Assembly: GCF_947241125.1 (NCBI RefSeq)
Contig: NZ_OX365700.1
Coordinates: forward strand, 2,946,001-3,010,000
Origin: Nitrospira tepida
GTDB lineage: Bacteria; Nitrospirota; Nitrospiria; Nitrospirales; Nitrospiraceae
DNA: 64,000 bases
Direction: 5' to 3'
The notes under the pieces are model-generated. The model saw only the letters and a list, made by a program, of their open reading frames with translations. It was not told where the DNA came from and did no database searches. Shown piece after piece: positions 36,739 to 50,406 of the stretch. Each line of letters starts with the position of its first letter. Position 1 is the first letter of the stretch. The position numbers were made by a program, and so were the translations under genes.

Positions 36739-38115
36739 ATGACCAGTCACCGCACGCCCACGCCCGCTCAGCTTCAACGGTGGGATCGCCGCTACGTCTG
36801 GCATCCGTTCACCCAGATGGAGGAATGGGAGCAGGACCCGCCGCTCGTCATTCAATCGGGAAAGGGCGCCTATCTGTACGACACCGACGGGCGGCGCTAC
36901 CTCGACGGCGTGTCTTCCATCTGGCTCACGGTCCACGGACATCGGCATCCGGATCTGAATCGGGCGCTCCGTCGGCAGTTGGATCGGATCGCCCACAGCA
37001 CCTTGCTCGGGCTTACGAGCCCGCCGGCCGTCCTGCTCGCCCGCGATCTCGTGCGGATTGCGCCGCCGGGTCTCACCAAGGTGTTCTATTCGGATGACGG
37101 CTCGACCGCCATGGAGGTGGCGCTCAAGATGGCTCTCCAATATTGGGAGCAGCGCCGGCCGAGGATCCAACCCAAGAATCGGTTCCTGCACTTCACGCTC
37201 TCGTATCACGGCGACACGGCCGGCGCCATGAGCATCGGCGGCATCGATCTGTTCCACAAGCGGTACCGCGCCCTGCGGGTCCCGACATTCACGGCCGAGC
37301 CGCCCTATTGTTATCGGTGCCCGTTGTCCCTGTCCTATCCAACTTGCCACCTCCGCTGCCTTGACCCGGTGGCGAAACTGCTCAAGACGCGGCACCGCGA
37401 GATCGCCGCGGTCGTGATTGAACCGCTCGTGCAGGCTGCGGCAGGCATGATCACCGCGCCCCCCGGCTACCTGTCGAAAATCAGGGAACTCTGCACACGC
37501 TACCACGTCCTCCTGATCGCGGATGAAGTGGCCACGGGCTTCGGACGAACCGGCCGGCTCTTCGCCTGCGAGCATGAGCGCGTCACGCCCGACTTGATGG
37601 CGGTCAGCAAGGGCCTGACCGGCGGCTATCTTCCCCTGGCCGCCACGCTCTCGACCGACGAGATCTACCGTGCGTTCCTCGGCCGTTATGATGAATTCAA
37701 GACGTTCTTTCACGGCCACAGCTACACCGGCAACGCCCTCGGGTGCGCCGTCGCCTTGGCCAACCTGGAAGTCTTTCGGAAGGAACACACGTTGCGCAGG
37801 CTCCAGCCCAAGATCCGGGCCTTGAGCCGGTTGCTCGACCCGTTGAACACCTGGCCGCACGTCGGCGAGATCCGCCAGCGGGGCTTCATGGTGGGGATCG
37901 AACTGGTTCAGGACCGGGCCACCAAAACGCCCTATCCGCTGGCAGACCGGATCGGCCACAGGGTGGCGCAGGAAGCCCGCAAGCGGGGGCTGTTGCTGCG
38001 TCCGCTGGGCAACGTCATCGTGCTGATGCCGCCGCTGTCCATCACCCTGCCTCAATTGACCAGGCTCGTCCGGATCGTCTCCGCCAGCATTCGGACCGTC
38101 ACCGCCGCAGCCTGA
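36739..38115 (+). CDS. bioA: Adenosylmethionine--8-amino-7-oxononanoate aminotransferase
   Basis: A 458-residue class III pyridoxal-phosphate aminotransferase making 7,8-diaminononanoate in biotin synthesis with SAM as amino donor. Motifs: WDRRYVWHPFTQMEEWEQDP (typical BioA N-terminus), FYSDDGSTAMEVALKMALQY, SYHGDTAGAMS, LIADEVATGFGRTG and the PLP lysine in AVSKGLTGGYLPLA. ATG 36739 is chosen because the BioA-like sequence begins shortly after and the promoter -10 lies at 36675-36680, so earlier in-frame starts would fall in or before the promoter. No other bio gene lies nearby. Confidence 0.94.
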   Translation: MTSHRTPTPAQLQRWDRRYVWHPFTQMEEWEQDPPLVIQSGKGAYLYDTDGRRYLDGVSSIWLTVHGHRHPDLNRALRRQLDRIAHSTLLGLTSPPAVLLARDLVRIAPPGLTKVFYSDDGSTAMEVALKMALQYWEQRRPRIQPKNRFLHFTLSYHGDTAGAMSIGGIDLFHKRYRALRVPTFTAEPPYCYRCPLSLSYPTCHLRCLDPVAKLLKTRHREIAAVVIEPLVQAAAGMITAPPGYLSKIRELCTRYHVLLIADEVATGFGRTGRLFACEHERVTPDLMAVSKGLTGGYLPLAATLSTDEIYRAFLGRYDEFKTFFHGHSYTGNALGCAVALANLEVFRKEHTLRRLQPKIRALSRLLDPLNTWPHVGEIRQRGFMVGIELVQDRATKTPYPLADRIGHRVAQEARKRGLLLRPLGNVIVLMPPLSITLPQLTRLVRIVSASIRTVTAAA

Positions 38116-38391
38116 CGTCTCGCCCTCCGCCGACCGTCACGGCACGGCCGTGTTCCATCCGCCACAGCCGCTGTACGAATTTCTCCAGCTCCAGCGCCGG
38201 CTTGAACCTGCCGGACTCCCGAATCCACGATCATTTTCGTCCCTTCCTGGGCTCTACCAGCCTCACGGGACTCGATCCCTGAGAATTGCCAACAGGTTCT
38301 CTGGGCGACATTTTGTCGTCACGTGGCAGAGGCACGGAAACCGGACGGCCGCCATTCAACCGGGGAATCAGGTGCACATCTTGCTGAGACC

Positions 38392-39648
38392 ATGCCCGCT
38401 AGAATGGCTCCCACGGCCGATCCAGAGGATGTTGCGGCGCAACGGATACGGCTGTTCTGTCTCCTGGCGCTCCTGGGCGCCCTTCTGACTCCCTCGCAGG
38501 CTCGGGCGTTCGGTCCCTCAAGTCACTTGTCGAGCCTGGCTCCCCGCACCTTATCTCCCACGATCGAACGTGGCGCCACCGCGCCATCGAGTTGGTTCTC
38601 CGATCTGGTGAACCACACCACGATCACCACCACCTCCGTCACGCTCGTCAGTCCGTTTTTCCGGTTGAAGGATCTGCGTCCCGATTCCGAAATGCCCGGC
38701 AGCAACGGACTCCGTTCCTCCTCGCTCCTGCTCAGTGGCAAGTTTGTCGCGGAGAGCGAACTCTCCAGAAATCTCCCCGGCAGCGCCGCGTCGATCCGCG
38801 GCGAGACGTCGGACCAGCGCATGATGCGCTTCGCGCTGATGAGCGCCGCCGGGTCAATCCGGTACGGCCTCGCCTATCGTCTGGCCGGCAAAGAGTTCGT
38901 GAGTGCGCCCGATCAGCAGGTCAAGGAACTCTGGGGAGAATGGAGCCACGGGCATGCCAGATTGCGCACATCGGTCGGGGAGTTCTCCAACAATGTCGAC
39001 GCCGACCCCGCGCGTCCTCGCACGATTCAGACCCAAGGCGCGCTGATGCTGACCTATGCCCGTCCGTCCTGGCCGGAATTCAGCCTCAGCTATGCCAGAA
39101 GCCTGATCGAAGGATCGGGAACGGTCACCGGTCTGGTCCCGCAGAAGAGCCTGGCGGACCGCCTCGAAGGCGCGGTGTCCATCGCGCGTCCCAACTGGAA
39201 CGCCCGCCTGTCCTCCAGCTACGTGGTGACCAACGACCAACTGGCATCGGGAGCCGATACGGTGTCCTACGTTCAGATGCTCTCGGGCACGTTCCGGCCT
39301 CTTGCCCCCGTCACCCTCACGTCGGTCCTGATGTATCGGAGCGATGTCCAAGAATGGACCGGGGTGCGGATCCATCAGCCGATGGCCTCGCTCTCGCTCA
39401 ACTATGACTGCACCGCACGGGTCCGACTCAGCGCGCTCGGCGGCTACGGCAGCACCCGCTCCAGCGACGGCCTCATCGAGCACGAAACCCTGAACAGCAA
39501 AGGCATCCTGACCTGGCATCCGCTCGACACAAGGATCGCGCAGGTGTCGTTCGAAACCGGCTACAGCCGCACGACCGTCAACGGAACGGTTCCAATGATC
39601 ACGGAAGACCTGTCGGGGTTGCTGAAGCTGAAACTGACGACGTTTTAG
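38392..39648 (+). CDS. Exported protein, likely outer-membrane beta-barrel, unknown function
   Basis: A 418-residue protein with a signal sequence (about residues 13-38, ending SQARA). From residue about 60 on there are alternating polar/hydrophobic strands with frequent aromatic girdle residues, e.g. VTLTSVLMYRS, ASLSLNYDC, VRLSALGGYG, and a C-terminal strand ending in Phe (LLKLKLTTF), the usual barrel assembly signal. No periplasmic domain or named family is recognised. ATG 38392 or 38404 are both possible. It follows bioA by 276 bases in which no gene is seen. Confidence 0.68.
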   Translation: MPARMAPTADPEDVAAQRIRLFCLLALLGALLTPSQARAFGPSSHLSSLAPRTLSPTIERGATAPSSWFSDLVNHTTITTTSVTLVSPFFRLKDLRPDSEMPGSNGLRSSSLLLSGKFVAESELSRNLPGSAASIRGETSDQRMMRFALMSAAGSIRYGLAYRLAGKEFVSAPDQQVKELWGEWSHGHARLRTSVGEFSNNVDADPARPRTIQTQGALMLTYARPSWPEFSLSYARSLIEGSGTVTGLVPQKSLADRLEGAVSIARPNWNARLSSSYVVTNDQLASGADTVSYVQMLSGTFRPLAPVTLTSVLMYRSDVQEWTGVRIHQPMASLSLNYDCTARVRLSALGGYGSTRSSDGLIEHETLNSKGILTWHPLDTRIAQVSFETGYSRTTVNGTVPMITEDLSGLLKLKLTTF

Positions 39649-39708
39649 CGGTACCGCGGGTTCGCGGCCGATTGGCGTGGCCGGGCGGTCACTGAGCAGA
39701 CGAACGGA

Positions 39709-40515
39709 TCACGACACCTCGATCGGGTCGCCGACCGCGACGTTCAGCGCCTTGGCCGCGCTGCCTTCCTTGAGAAAAATCTCGACTTGACCGTTGCTGT
39801 TGATGAGCGCATGGGGGACGTCGGCCTCGCCGTCCTGATAATTCGCGGCCAGCCCCCTGGTCGTCATCGTCCCCAGACAAATGCGCAGGTCCTCGACCGC
39901 GGTCTTGGTCACGCCGGAAATTTCCCGCAAGTGATAGCGCGTCAGATTGGAAATCACGTTCCCGAACCGGTCGATGTACAGGATACGGCCGCGCAAGACT
40001 CCGCCCCGAATCTCCGGCTGGCTGAGGGGCAGCTTGACATAGTCCTGGACGAGCCGGCCGTAGGAGCCGGGCTGCTGTCCCCGCGTCAGCCACCCCGCCG
40101 AGGGCGCAAACAGATCGCGCCCGTCGAACGTCGCGCCTTCGGAGTCCAATCGATACTGTTTGTTCTCGATCTGCCGGACCTCGACTCCGACCTCGTCGTT
40201 CAAGACATAGGTCAGCAAGCCATTGTCGGGCGCAAGAAAATGATAGCGGGAACTCGTCGCCAGCAACGGGCGCCGTGTCGTGCCGACCCCGGGATCAACG
40301 ACCGCCACATGCACGGTGCCCTCCGGGAAGTAGTGGTAGGCCGATTTGAGCAGATAGGCGGCTTCCTCGATGTTGTGGGGCGTGACCTGGTGGGAAAGGT
40401 CCACGATCCGGGCCTGCGGGTTCACGCCCAGGATCACCCCTTTCATGCTGGCCACGAAATAATCCCGGTCTCCGAAATCCGTCAGCAGCGTCACGACCGA
40501 GATGGCCTGGGGCAT
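39709..40515 (-). CDS. SAM hydroxide adenosyltransferase (DUF62 family)
   Basis: A 268-residue member of the family that hydrolyses S-adenosylmethionine to adenosine and methionine, related to fluorinases/chlorinases. Motifs: TLLTDFGDRDYFVASMKGVI, VDLSHQVTPHNI, VAVVDPGVGTTRRP and APDNGLLTY. The halogenase-specific insert is not apparent, so hydrolase activity is expected. It starts two bases after the greA stop and is the last gene of the long pyrimidine-led transcript. Confidence 0.92.
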   Translation of the reverse strand: MPQAISVVTLLTDFGDRDYFVASMKGVILGVNPQARIVDLSHQVTPHNIEEAAYLLKSAYHYFPEGTVHVAVVDPGVGTTRRPLLATSSRYHFLAPDNGLLTYVLNDEVGVEVRQIENKQYRLDSEGATFDGRDLFAPSAGWLTRGQQPGSYGRLVQDYVKLPLSQPEIRGGVLRGRILYIDRFGNVISNLTRYHLREISGVTKTAVEDLRICLGTMTTRGLAANYQDGEADVPHALINSNGQVEIFLKEGSAAKALNVAVGDPIEVS

Positions 40516-40516
40516 C

Positions 40517-40993
40517 TCACGTTTCCTCGAACCGGATCTCGAGCACTTCGTATTCGACGATCCGCGCGGGGGTCGTCACCTCCACCAATTCCCCGACCCG
40601 CTTCCCGATCAACGCGCGCCCGACCGGCGATTGCACCGAGATCTTGCCGTCTTTCAGATCGGCCTCATCCTGCCCGACCAGCATGTACTGTTTTTTCTGC
40701 TGCGATTCCTGCTCGACCACGACCACCGTCGCGCCGAACACGATCGTGTCGCTCGTGCGACCCGAGATCTCTACAATGCGCGCATCGGCCAGTTTGCGCT
40801 CCAGCTCCGCGATCCGCGCCTCGATGAAGCCCTGCCGCTCTTTTGCGGCGTCATATTCCGCGTTTTCGCTCAGGTCTCCATGCGCGCGGGCCTCGGCGAT
40901 GGCTTCGATGACCTTCGGCCGCTCGACTTTCCGCAACCGGTCCAGTTCCGCCTTGAGCGCTTCGTAGCCTTTCTTCGTGATCGGTGTCGGCAT
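40517..40993 (-). CDS. greA: Transcription elongation factor GreA
   Basis: A 158-residue factor that rescues backtracked RNA polymerase by stimulating transcript cleavage. The N-terminal coiled coil carries GDLSENAEYDAAKERQGFIE with the acidic tip residues (Asp/Glu of DLSENAEY). The C-terminal FKBP-like domain ends SVQSPVGRALIGKRVGELVE. The start MPTPITKKGYE is canonical; upstream in-frame codons are excluded because they run into carB. It lies 14 bases after the carB stop. Confidence 0.97.
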   Translation of the reverse strand: MPTPITKKGYEALKAELDRLRKVERPKVIEAIAEARAHGDLSENAEYDAAKERQGFIEARIAELERKLADARIVEISGRTSDTIVFGATVVVVEQESQQKKQYMLVGQDEADLKDGKISVQSPVGRALIGKRVGELVEVTTPARIVEYEVLEIRFEET

Positions 40994-41007
40994 AACGTCC
41001 TGCGTCC

Positions 41008-44319
<3,312 letters not shown>

Positions 44320-44340
44320 GGGGTCTCCTGGTCAAACGGT

Positions 44341-45279
44341 TCATCCCAGCATGGGCGGCGAATTGATGATCGGGGGCAGTTGGATCGGCTCGGACGGAAC
44401 CGGCGGGCTCCCGTCCGGCCGGTAGTGACGGAGCGCATCCGGCAACCAGGCTTCGATCTGATTCATGCGGGTGACATCCGAGGGATGCGTGGACAAGAAC
44501 TCCGGGATGGCCGCCGCCGATCGAAAGCAGAGTTTGCCGATCATGTTCCGGGGGCATCCGCTCATCCGCTCCCAAAAGGGAAGGGCCTCGCGCGGATCGT
44601 ACCCCGCCTGCGCCATCAATCTCAGTCCGATATAGTCCGCCTCGGATTCCTGCTTCCGGTTAAAGGGCAGGGACACCCCCACGCCATAGGCACTCTGGAG
44701 CCCGATCATGGCGCCCGGAGGGACCGCCCCCGTGGCCGCGGCAGCGATGGTGCCGAGCGCCGCGATCTGCTCCAACACGCCCCTGCTCATCCGTTCGGCT
44801 CCATGCCGTTGCAGCGCATGGGCCACCTCGTGGCCCATGACGGTTGCGAGGCCCGCTTCGTTCTGGGTGTATTTGAGCAGTCCGGTGAACACCGCCACCT
44901 TGCCTCCGGGCAGAGCGAAGGCATTCACGATCCGGTCCTCTTGAATCACCGCAAATTCCCAATGGTATTCCGGCTTGTTCGCGGCCTTGGCAATACGCTC
45001 CCCCACCCGATGGATCAGCTCATTTTTCTCGACGCTGGGGCTGAGCGGCGCGCCCCGCAGCACGTCACGGAACGCCGCCGTTCCCATCGCAATTTCTTTC
45101 TCTTCGGAGATGAAGATGAACTGATCGCGGGCCGTGCCCGGCGCTTTATAACAGCTCTGAAGGCCGCCGAGCGCGAAGCCGGCGGCGCACACCACCCCTG
45201 CTCTCCCGAGCAGCGCGAGCAGGGCGCGCCGGTCGAGCGGAGTCGCCAACCATGTATCCAGCCTGTTCCCGGTTTCCAT
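44341..45279 (-). CDS. M48-family zinc metallopeptidase, envelope-associated
   Basis: A 312-residue protease. The zinc motif HEVAH (His150, Glu151, His154) and the third ligand in ESEADYIGL are present, as in BepA/LoiP-type M48 peptidases that police outer-membrane proteins. The N-terminal hydrophobic stretch (about 19-42) ends at Cys43 (GGLQSC); the lipobox is imperfect because of Gln at -2, so a lipoprotein or simple export are both possible. A Twin-Arg pair (DRRALLALLG) precedes it. It sits between carB and sppA, 21 bases before carB. Confidence 0.9.
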   Translation of the reverse strand: METGNRLDTWLATPLDRRALLALLGRAGVVCAAGFALGGLQSCYKAPGTARDQFIFISEEKEIAMGTAAFRDVLRGAPLSPSVEKNELIHRVGERIAKAANKPEYHWEFAVIQEDRIVNAFALPGGKVAVFTGLLKYTQNEAGLATVMGHEVAHALQRHGAERMSRGVLEQIAALGTIAAAATGAVPPGAMIGLQSAYGVGVSLPFNRKQESEADYIGLRLMAQAGYDPREALPFWERMSGCPRNMIGKLCFRSAAAIPEFLSTHPSDVTRMNQIEAWLPDALRHYRPDGSPPVPSEPIQLPPIINSPPMLG

Positions 45280-45408
45280 CGCTCCACTGCCGTCTCTCGG
45301 GGTCCCACCGCTGCGCCGAACGGCCCTCTCGCCTCCCAGACTTCTCGCTCCCGCCCCTGCTCGATTTCTCCCAGCAATTCTATCTTCAGCCGTTGAGGCG
45401 CAACAGCC

Positions 45409-46380
45409 TCACGGCATCCAGAGATACATGAACTGCGGCGTCCCGCCCCGCACCAACGAGAAGAGGTCCAGGGAGGGCAGCGCCGAAAGCGCGTTCGGTT
45501 GACCGGCCAATCGAGAATAAATATTGTTTCGGTAGTCCCCGGGCCGGCGATAGGTGACCACCCGGGCGTTCGAGACCTTCCCCCGCTTTTTGGCCAACTC
45601 CACCGCGTCATCAAGATAACCGATCGCATCGATCAACCCGGCCTCTTTCGCCTGTTCACCGGTGTAAATCCGGCCGTCCGCCAGCTTGCGGATCTGCTCC
45701 GGCGAAAGATTCGGCCGGCCTTCATGAATCACCGTGAGAAATCGCCGGTAGAGCTGATCGATCACGCCTTGAAAAATCTCCCGCTCCTCCGGGCTCATGG
45801 CGCGGAACGGCGAGCCCATATCCTTGCGGGGCCCCGACGTGACCGCGTTGGCTTCCACCCCAACCTTTTCCAGCAGGCCGCGGGCGTTAACTGTCAACAT
45901 GATGACGCCCAAGCTCCCGGTGACCGACGAGGGATGCGCCATGATGGCATCGGCGGCTGCCGCCACGTAATAGCCGCCGGAGGCGCCGACATCCACGATC
46001 GAGGCCACGACCGGTACTTTTTTTTGCCGCTTATACGAGAGAATCTCGTGATAGAGGATATCCGACGCGGTGACCGTGCCGCCCGGGCTGTTAATGCGCA
46101 GGAGCAAGCCTTTGATCCGATCGTCTTTGGCCGCCAACTCCAGTTGCTCCTTCAGATCCGAGAGCATGCTCGGCTGGCTGATGAACCCGTCCTTTTCCTG
46201 GGAGCTAATCACGCCGGAGAGATCCACCAGGAGGATCTTGTCGCCACCGGTCCCGCTCAAGACTTCTTCCTTCAGAGGACCGGGACCGGGCGGCAGATTG
46301 ATCGTCACGCAGCCCGGAATCACCGCCAGCACGGCCGCCAACATGATCGGCACGATCAGGCCCGATCCGATTCTATCCAT
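45409..46380 (-). CDS. sppA: Signal peptide peptidase SppA, short form, with lipobox
   Basis: A 323-residue S49 serine protease degrading leftover signal peptides. The nucleophile Ser134 ([10 protein letters not shown]) and the general-base Lys186 ([10 protein letters not shown]) form the Ser-Lys dyad; [13 protein letters not shown] is also typical. It is the single-domain form. An unusual point: the N-terminal segment ends AVIPGC (Cys24), a good lipobox, so it may be a lipoprotein rather than a simple membrane-anchored enzyme. The start overlaps carA by eight bases. Confidence 0.93.
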   Translation of the reverse strand: MDRIGSGLIVPIMLAAVLAVIPGCVTINLPPGPGPLKEEVLSGTGGDKILLVDLSGVISSQEKDGFISQPSMLSDLKEQLELAAKDDRIKGLLLRINSPGGTVTASDILYHEILSYKRQKKVPVVASIVDVGASGGYYVAAAADAIMAHPSSVTGSLGVIMLTVNARGLLEKVGVEANAVTSGPRKDMGSPFRAMSPEEREIFQGVIDQLYRRFLTVIHEGRPNLSPEQIRKLADGRIYTGEQAKEAGLIDAIGYLDDAVELAKKRGKVSNARVVTYRRPGDYRNNIYSRLAGQPNALSALPSLDLFSLVRGGTPQFMYLWMP

Positions 46381-47572
46381 GACGCTTCTCCATCATCTGC
46401 GTGAACTCACGAAACAGGTAGGCTGAGTCATGCGGCCCCGGCGAGGCTTCCGGATGGTACTGAACCGAGAAGACCGGCTGATCCAGCCCGACTAATCCTT
46501 CAACGGAGTCGTCGTTCAAACTGAGGTGGCTGATCTGCACCCGTCCCATCGCCGTGTCCACGACCCGAGGCGGCTGCTGGGCTGTGACCGTCCCCGGCAC
46601 CTGCACCGCAAAATTATGGTTTTGAGAGGTGATCTCGACCGTGCGGGCCCGCAGGTCCATGACCGGATGGTTGGCCCCGTGATGGCCGAACTTCAACTTG
46701 TAGGTCTTCAATCCCAGGGCCAACCCGACCAGTTGATGGCCCAGGCAGATGCCCATGACCGGCCGTCGCCCGATCAATTCCTTCACCGCCGCGCTGGCGT
46801 AAGGAACCCCTTCCGGATCGCCGGGCCCATTGGAGAGGAGCACCCCGTCCGGATTCAATCGCAGCACCTCCTCAGCCGGCGTCGCCGCCGGCACCACCGT
46901 CACGGCACAGCCGACATCCACCAGCCGACGCAAGATATTCTGCTTCACCCCGAAATCATAGACCACGACCCGATACCGGCCCGGTCCGTCCGGCTTCTTG
47001 CGCGGGGCCTGGGACCTCGCTCCCCCTTCAGACTCATCCGGCAGCCAGGGATCGGACCCGGCCGTCCAGTCATAGGGACGATCGCACGTGACGTCCTTGA
47101 CCAGATCGCGTCCGACGATGCTCGGCGCGGAGACGGCCTTCCGGATCAACCGATCTGGCTCCAGATCGAGGTGCGAGATCACCCCCTGCTGGGCCCCATG
47201 TTCGCGCAAGTGCCTCGTCAAGGCCCGCGTATCGATCCCCTGAATGCCGACGACGCGAGCCTCGCACAAATACGCATCCAGCGACTGATGACTGCGCCAG
47301 TTGCTCGGTCGCCGGCTGCCTTCCGTCACGACGAAGCCCTCGGCCCAGATCCGGCGGGATTCAACGTCGTCCTTGGCGATCCCGTAGTTCCCGATGTGCG
47401 GACAGGTCATCGTGACGATCTGTCCCTTATAGGAGGGATCCGTCAGGATCTCCTGATACCCGGTCATGGCCGTATTGAACACGACTTCGCCGACGGTCTC
47501 CCCTTCATGGCCCAGCGCCCGCCCGCGAAAGACCGTTCCGTCCGCCAACGCTAAAATGGCCGGCTTCATCAT
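46373..47572 (-). CDS. carA: Carbamoyl-phosphate synthase small (glutaminase) subunit
   Basis: A 399-residue glutamine amidotransferase delivering ammonia to CarB. The N-terminal CPSase domain has [20 protein letters not shown] and [14 protein letters not shown]. The class I glutaminase has the nucleophile Cys in [16 protein letters not shown] and the His/Glu pair in [12 protein letters not shown]. The start ATGATG overlaps the DUF4149 stop by four bases. A 20-residue Arg/Lys/Pro insert (around [19 protein letters not shown]) lies between the domains. Confidence 0.97.
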   Translation of the reverse strand: MMKPAILALADGTVFRGRALGHEGETVGEVVFNTAMTGYQEILTDPSYKGQIVTMTCPHIGNYGIAKDDVESRRIWAEGFVVTEGSRRPSNWRSHQSLDAYLCEARVVGIQGIDTRALTRHLREHGAQQGVISHLDLEPDRLIRKAVSAPSIVGRDLVKDVTCDRPYDWTAGSDPWLPDESEGGARSQAPRKKPDGPGRYRVVVYDFGVKQNILRRLVDVGCAVTVVPAATPAEEVLRLNPDGVLLSNGPGDPEGVPYASAAVKELIGRRPVMGICLGHQLVGLALGLKTYKLKFGHHGANHPVMDLRARTVEITSQNHNFAVQVPGTVTAQQPPRVVDTAMGRVQISHLSLNDDSVEGLVGLDQPVFSVQYHPEASPGPHDSAYLFREFTQMMEKRHG

Positions 47573-48144
47573 GCCACCGTCACCGATGGGAGCCGGCCCG
47601 TGGGCGGCACCGCCGACAACCAGGTCCGAACCTTGAGGACCATCAACGCCATCCCCGCCGCCAGATTCACCATGTAGACGGGGCGCGCGACCGTGTGGCT
47701 CATGAAAAAGAACGAATCCCAGGCTGACTTCCGTGCGGCCTCGTCTTTCGCCGTAAAGGCCAGCTCCTGGAGCGTCACCGCCGTAGGATGGAGCCACAAG
47801 CCAATGAAGAGCGCGATGACCATGATGCCGATCGTCAAGACCACCTCCGTTTTTCTCGGAGCCATTGACAGGCCCCCCGCCGTTCGATTGATTCGAGCCC
47901 GCCCAGCCGTCGCCAATCCAAGTGAGACCAGGCACACGAACGTGGCCCCATTGTACCCGCTGAAGACCCTCGTCAGAAATCGCCCGCCCGGTTCCGTGCC
48001 TCCGAACGAATTAAACACCGCGGGTATCACATCCGCAATGATAATGATGAGTCCGCCGGTCCACACGGCGAGCGAGAGCATTTCGACCGTCGCGCAGAGC
48101 ACCAGCAGGCGCCATCGCGGCCTTGTCCAGCCCTCCGCGCTCAT
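47569..48144 (-). CDS. DUF4149 family membrane protein
   Basis: A 191-residue integral membrane protein with four hydrophobic helices (about 10-33, 56-78, 96-117 and 160-178). The segment [20 protein letters not shown] and the following [14 protein letters not shown] pattern match DUF4149/TMEM205-like proteins, of unknown function. The ATG overlaps the pyrC stop by one base and its own stop overlaps carA, so it is firmly within the pyrimidine operon. A role there is not obvious. Confidence 0.83.
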   Translation of the reverse strand: MSAEGWTRPRWRLLVLCATVEMLSLAVWTGGLIIIIADVIPAVFNSFGGTEPGGRFLTRVFSGYNGATFVCLVSLGLATAGRARINRTAGGLSMAPRKTEVVLTIGIMVIALFIGLWLHPTAVTLQELAFTAKDEAARKSAWDSFFFMSHTVARPVYMVNLAAGMALMVLKVRTWLSAVPPTGRLPSVTVA

Positions 48145-49439
48145 CAGGCGGTCCACACCACGCGGCCGCCGACGATCGTCGCCCGAACCCGTCCCTTGAC
48201 CTTCCAACCGGCAAACGGCGTGTTTCGGCTTTTGGAATAGGATCGCCCCGAGTCCACCTCCCAGGCTTCGTTCGGATCCACGATCGTCAGGTCCGCATCG
48301 GCGCCGGGCGCCAGGGTGCCCTTTCGCAGTCCGAACACCCGCGCCGGCTCGACGGTCAGCTTGGCAATGGCCTGTTCCAACGACAGCACCCCCTCCTCCA
48401 CCAAGGCCATCGTGAGCGGAAAGGCCGTCTCCAAGCCGATGATGCCGAAGGGCGCATCCACAAACTCAAGTTGTTTCTCATGGGCCGCATGCGGCGCATG
48501 GTCGGTCGCGATAATGTCGATGGTGCCGTCCTTGAGCCCGCCCTTGATCGCCTGCACATCGTTCCAGGTGCGCAGGGGTGGATTCATCTTGGCGTGGGTG
48601 TCGTACCCGCGCACAGCCTCTTCCGTCAGCGTGAAGTGATGCGGACAGGCCTCGGCCGTGACCGCGATCCCGCGCTGCTTGGCCTCGCGGACCAGCCGCA
48701 CCGATCCCTCCGTGCTCACGTGGGGAAGATGCAACCGTGCGCCGGTCAGCTCGGCCAACATGATATTGCGCGCCACCATGACCTCCTCGGCCGCATCCGG
48801 GATGCCCGGCAATCCGAGTTCGGTCGAGACCACGCCTTCGTTCATGCAGCCGCCGTCGACCAGCGCCGTGTCTTCGCAGTGGTCCACGACCGGGCAGTCA
48901 AAGGCCCGCGCATATTCCATGGCCCGCCGCATCACGGCGCTGTTGGTCACGGGTTTCCCATCATCCGAGATCGCCACGCAGCCGGCCGCGCGAAGTTCGC
49001 CGATTTCGGCCAACTCCACTCCCTCCGAGCCCTTGGTGATCGCGCCGATCGGATAGACATTCGCCATGCCCGCCGCCCGCGCCCGATCCAGGATGAATTC
49101 CGTCACGGATTGACTGTCGTTCACCGGCTTCGTGTTCGGCATGCAGCAGACCGTCGTGAAGCCCCCCGCCACCGCGGCCGTGGCGCCGCTCTCGATGGTT
49201 TCCTTGTATTCGAACCCCGGCTCGCGGAAATGGACATGCAGGTCGACGAAGCCCGGTAGGACCAGCTTGCCCGTGGCTTCCAGCACGACCAATTCGCCGG
49301 ACGCTGGAGAGGGCTGCCGGCGGGCCTGTCCCTCCATTCGAATGACGGCGGCGATCAGGCCGTTCTCGATCAGGACATCGGCCCGCCCGTGAAACCGCCC
49401 CGGATCGAGCACGGTTCCTCCCTTGATCAACAATGCCAT
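48144..49439 (-). CDS. pyrC: Dihydroorotase (class I)
   Basis: A 431-residue amidohydrolase closing N-carbamoyl-aspartate to dihydroorotate. The metal motif DLHVHFREPGFEYKETIESG, the HCED segment (VVDHCEDTALVDGG) and the late TDHAPHAAHEK are present. Length and motifs fit the catalytically active class I form (pyrC in Bacillus-like operons) rather than the inactive pyrC' type. It lies 46 bases after pyrB. Confidence 0.96.
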   Translation of the reverse strand: MALLIKGGTVLDPGRFHGRADVLIENGLIAAVIRMEGQARRQPSPASGELVVLEATGKLVLPGFVDLHVHFREPGFEYKETIESGATAAVAGGFTTVCCMPNTKPVNDSQSVTEFILDRARAAGMANVYPIGAITKGSEGVELAEIGELRAAGCVAISDDGKPVTNSAVMRRAMEYARAFDCPVVDHCEDTALVDGGCMNEGVVSTELGLPGIPDAAEEVMVARNIMLAELTGARLHLPHVSTEGSVRLVREAKQRGIAVTAEACPHHFTLTEEAVRGYDTHAKMNPPLRTWNDVQAIKGGLKDGTIDIIATDHAPHAAHEKQLEFVDAPFGIIGLETAFPLTMALVEEGVLSLEQAIAKLTVEPARVFGLRKGTLAPGADADLTIVDPNEAWEVDSGRSYSKSRNTPFAGWKVKGRVRATIVGGRVVWTA

Positions 49440-49485
49440 AGCGCGCTCGCTTTCTCCTCGTTGCCCAATTTATTATTCGCTCGTG

Positions 49486-50406
49486 CTATTCGCCGCCGGA
49501 CAGCAGATAGAGAATGGCCATCCGCACCGCCACCCCGTTCGACACCTGATCCAGGATCACGGACGAGAGGCTGTCGGCCACGTCCGAGGCGATCTCCACC
49601 CCGCGGTTGATCGGGCCCGGATGCATGACGACGACATCGGGGGCCGCGAGCTTCAGACGCTCCGCGGTCAAGCCGTACAGCCTCGAATATTCGCGGATCG
49701 TCGGAAACAGCCCCCGCCCCTGCCGTTCCAGTTGAAGCCGCAACATCATCACGACATGGACGTCCTGGAGCGCCTCGTCGAAGCGGTAATACACCGTCGG
49801 GCCGAGCCGCTCGATTCCCAGCGGAATCATCGTCGGCGGACCGACCACTCGCACCTCCGCCCCCAGTTTGATCAGCGCGTGGATGTTCGAACGGGCCACC
49901 CGGCTATGGGTGATGTCGCCGACCACCGCCACCTTGAGCCCTTTGAAGTCCAGCTTGCGCTCGCGCATCGTGTAGAGATCCAGCAACGCCTGCGTGGGAT
50001 GTTCGTGCCATCCGTCGCCGGCATTGATCACGGACGACTTCACCCCGCTCGCGAGCCGCTCCGCCGCCCCGGCCGACGGGTGCCGCAACACGATGATATC
50101 CGCCTGCATGGCCTCGATGTTGCGGGCCGTGTCGAGCAGAGTTTCGCCCTTCACGACGCTGCTCGAGGAGGGCGAGAAGTTGATCACGTCCGCGCTCAGC
50201 CGCTTCGCGGCCAGCTCGAATGAGGTGCGCGTTCTGGTGCTGGGCTCGAAGAACAGGTTGACGACCGTCTTCCCGCGCAGCGCCGGCACCTTCTTGATGT
50301 CGCGCCCGCTGACCTCCTTGAAGGAATCCGCCGTGTCGAGAATGCGCAGGATCTCATCAGCCGAGAGGGGCGCCAAGCTGACCAGATCCTTCTGTTTCAG
50401 GCTCAT
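49486..50406 (-). CDS. pyrB: Aspartate carbamoyltransferase catalytic subunit
   Basis: A 306-residue enzyme joining carbamoyl phosphate and aspartate, the committed pyrimidine step. The carbamoyl-phosphate loop [15 protein letters not shown], the [11 protein letters not shown] segment and [12 protein letters not shown] are clear. No pyrI regulatory gene follows, so it is probably feedback-insensitive or controlled at transcription by the PyrR attenuator. The ATG overlaps the pyrR stop by four bases. Confidence 0.97.
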   Translation of the reverse strand: MSLKQKDLVSLAPLSADEILRILDTADSFKEVSGRDIKKVPALRGKTVVNLFFEPSTRTRTSFELAAKRLSADVINFSPSSSSVVKGETLLDTARNIEAMQADIIVLRHPSAGAAERLASGVKSSVINAGDGWHEHPTQALLDLYTMRERKLDFKGLKVAVVGDITHSRVARSNIHALIKLGAEVRVVGPPTMIPLGIERLGPTVYYRFDEALQDVHVVMMLRLQLERQGRGLFPTIREYSRLYGLTAERLKLAAPDVVVMHPGPINRGVEIASDVADSLSSVILDQVSNGVAVRMAILYLLSGGE

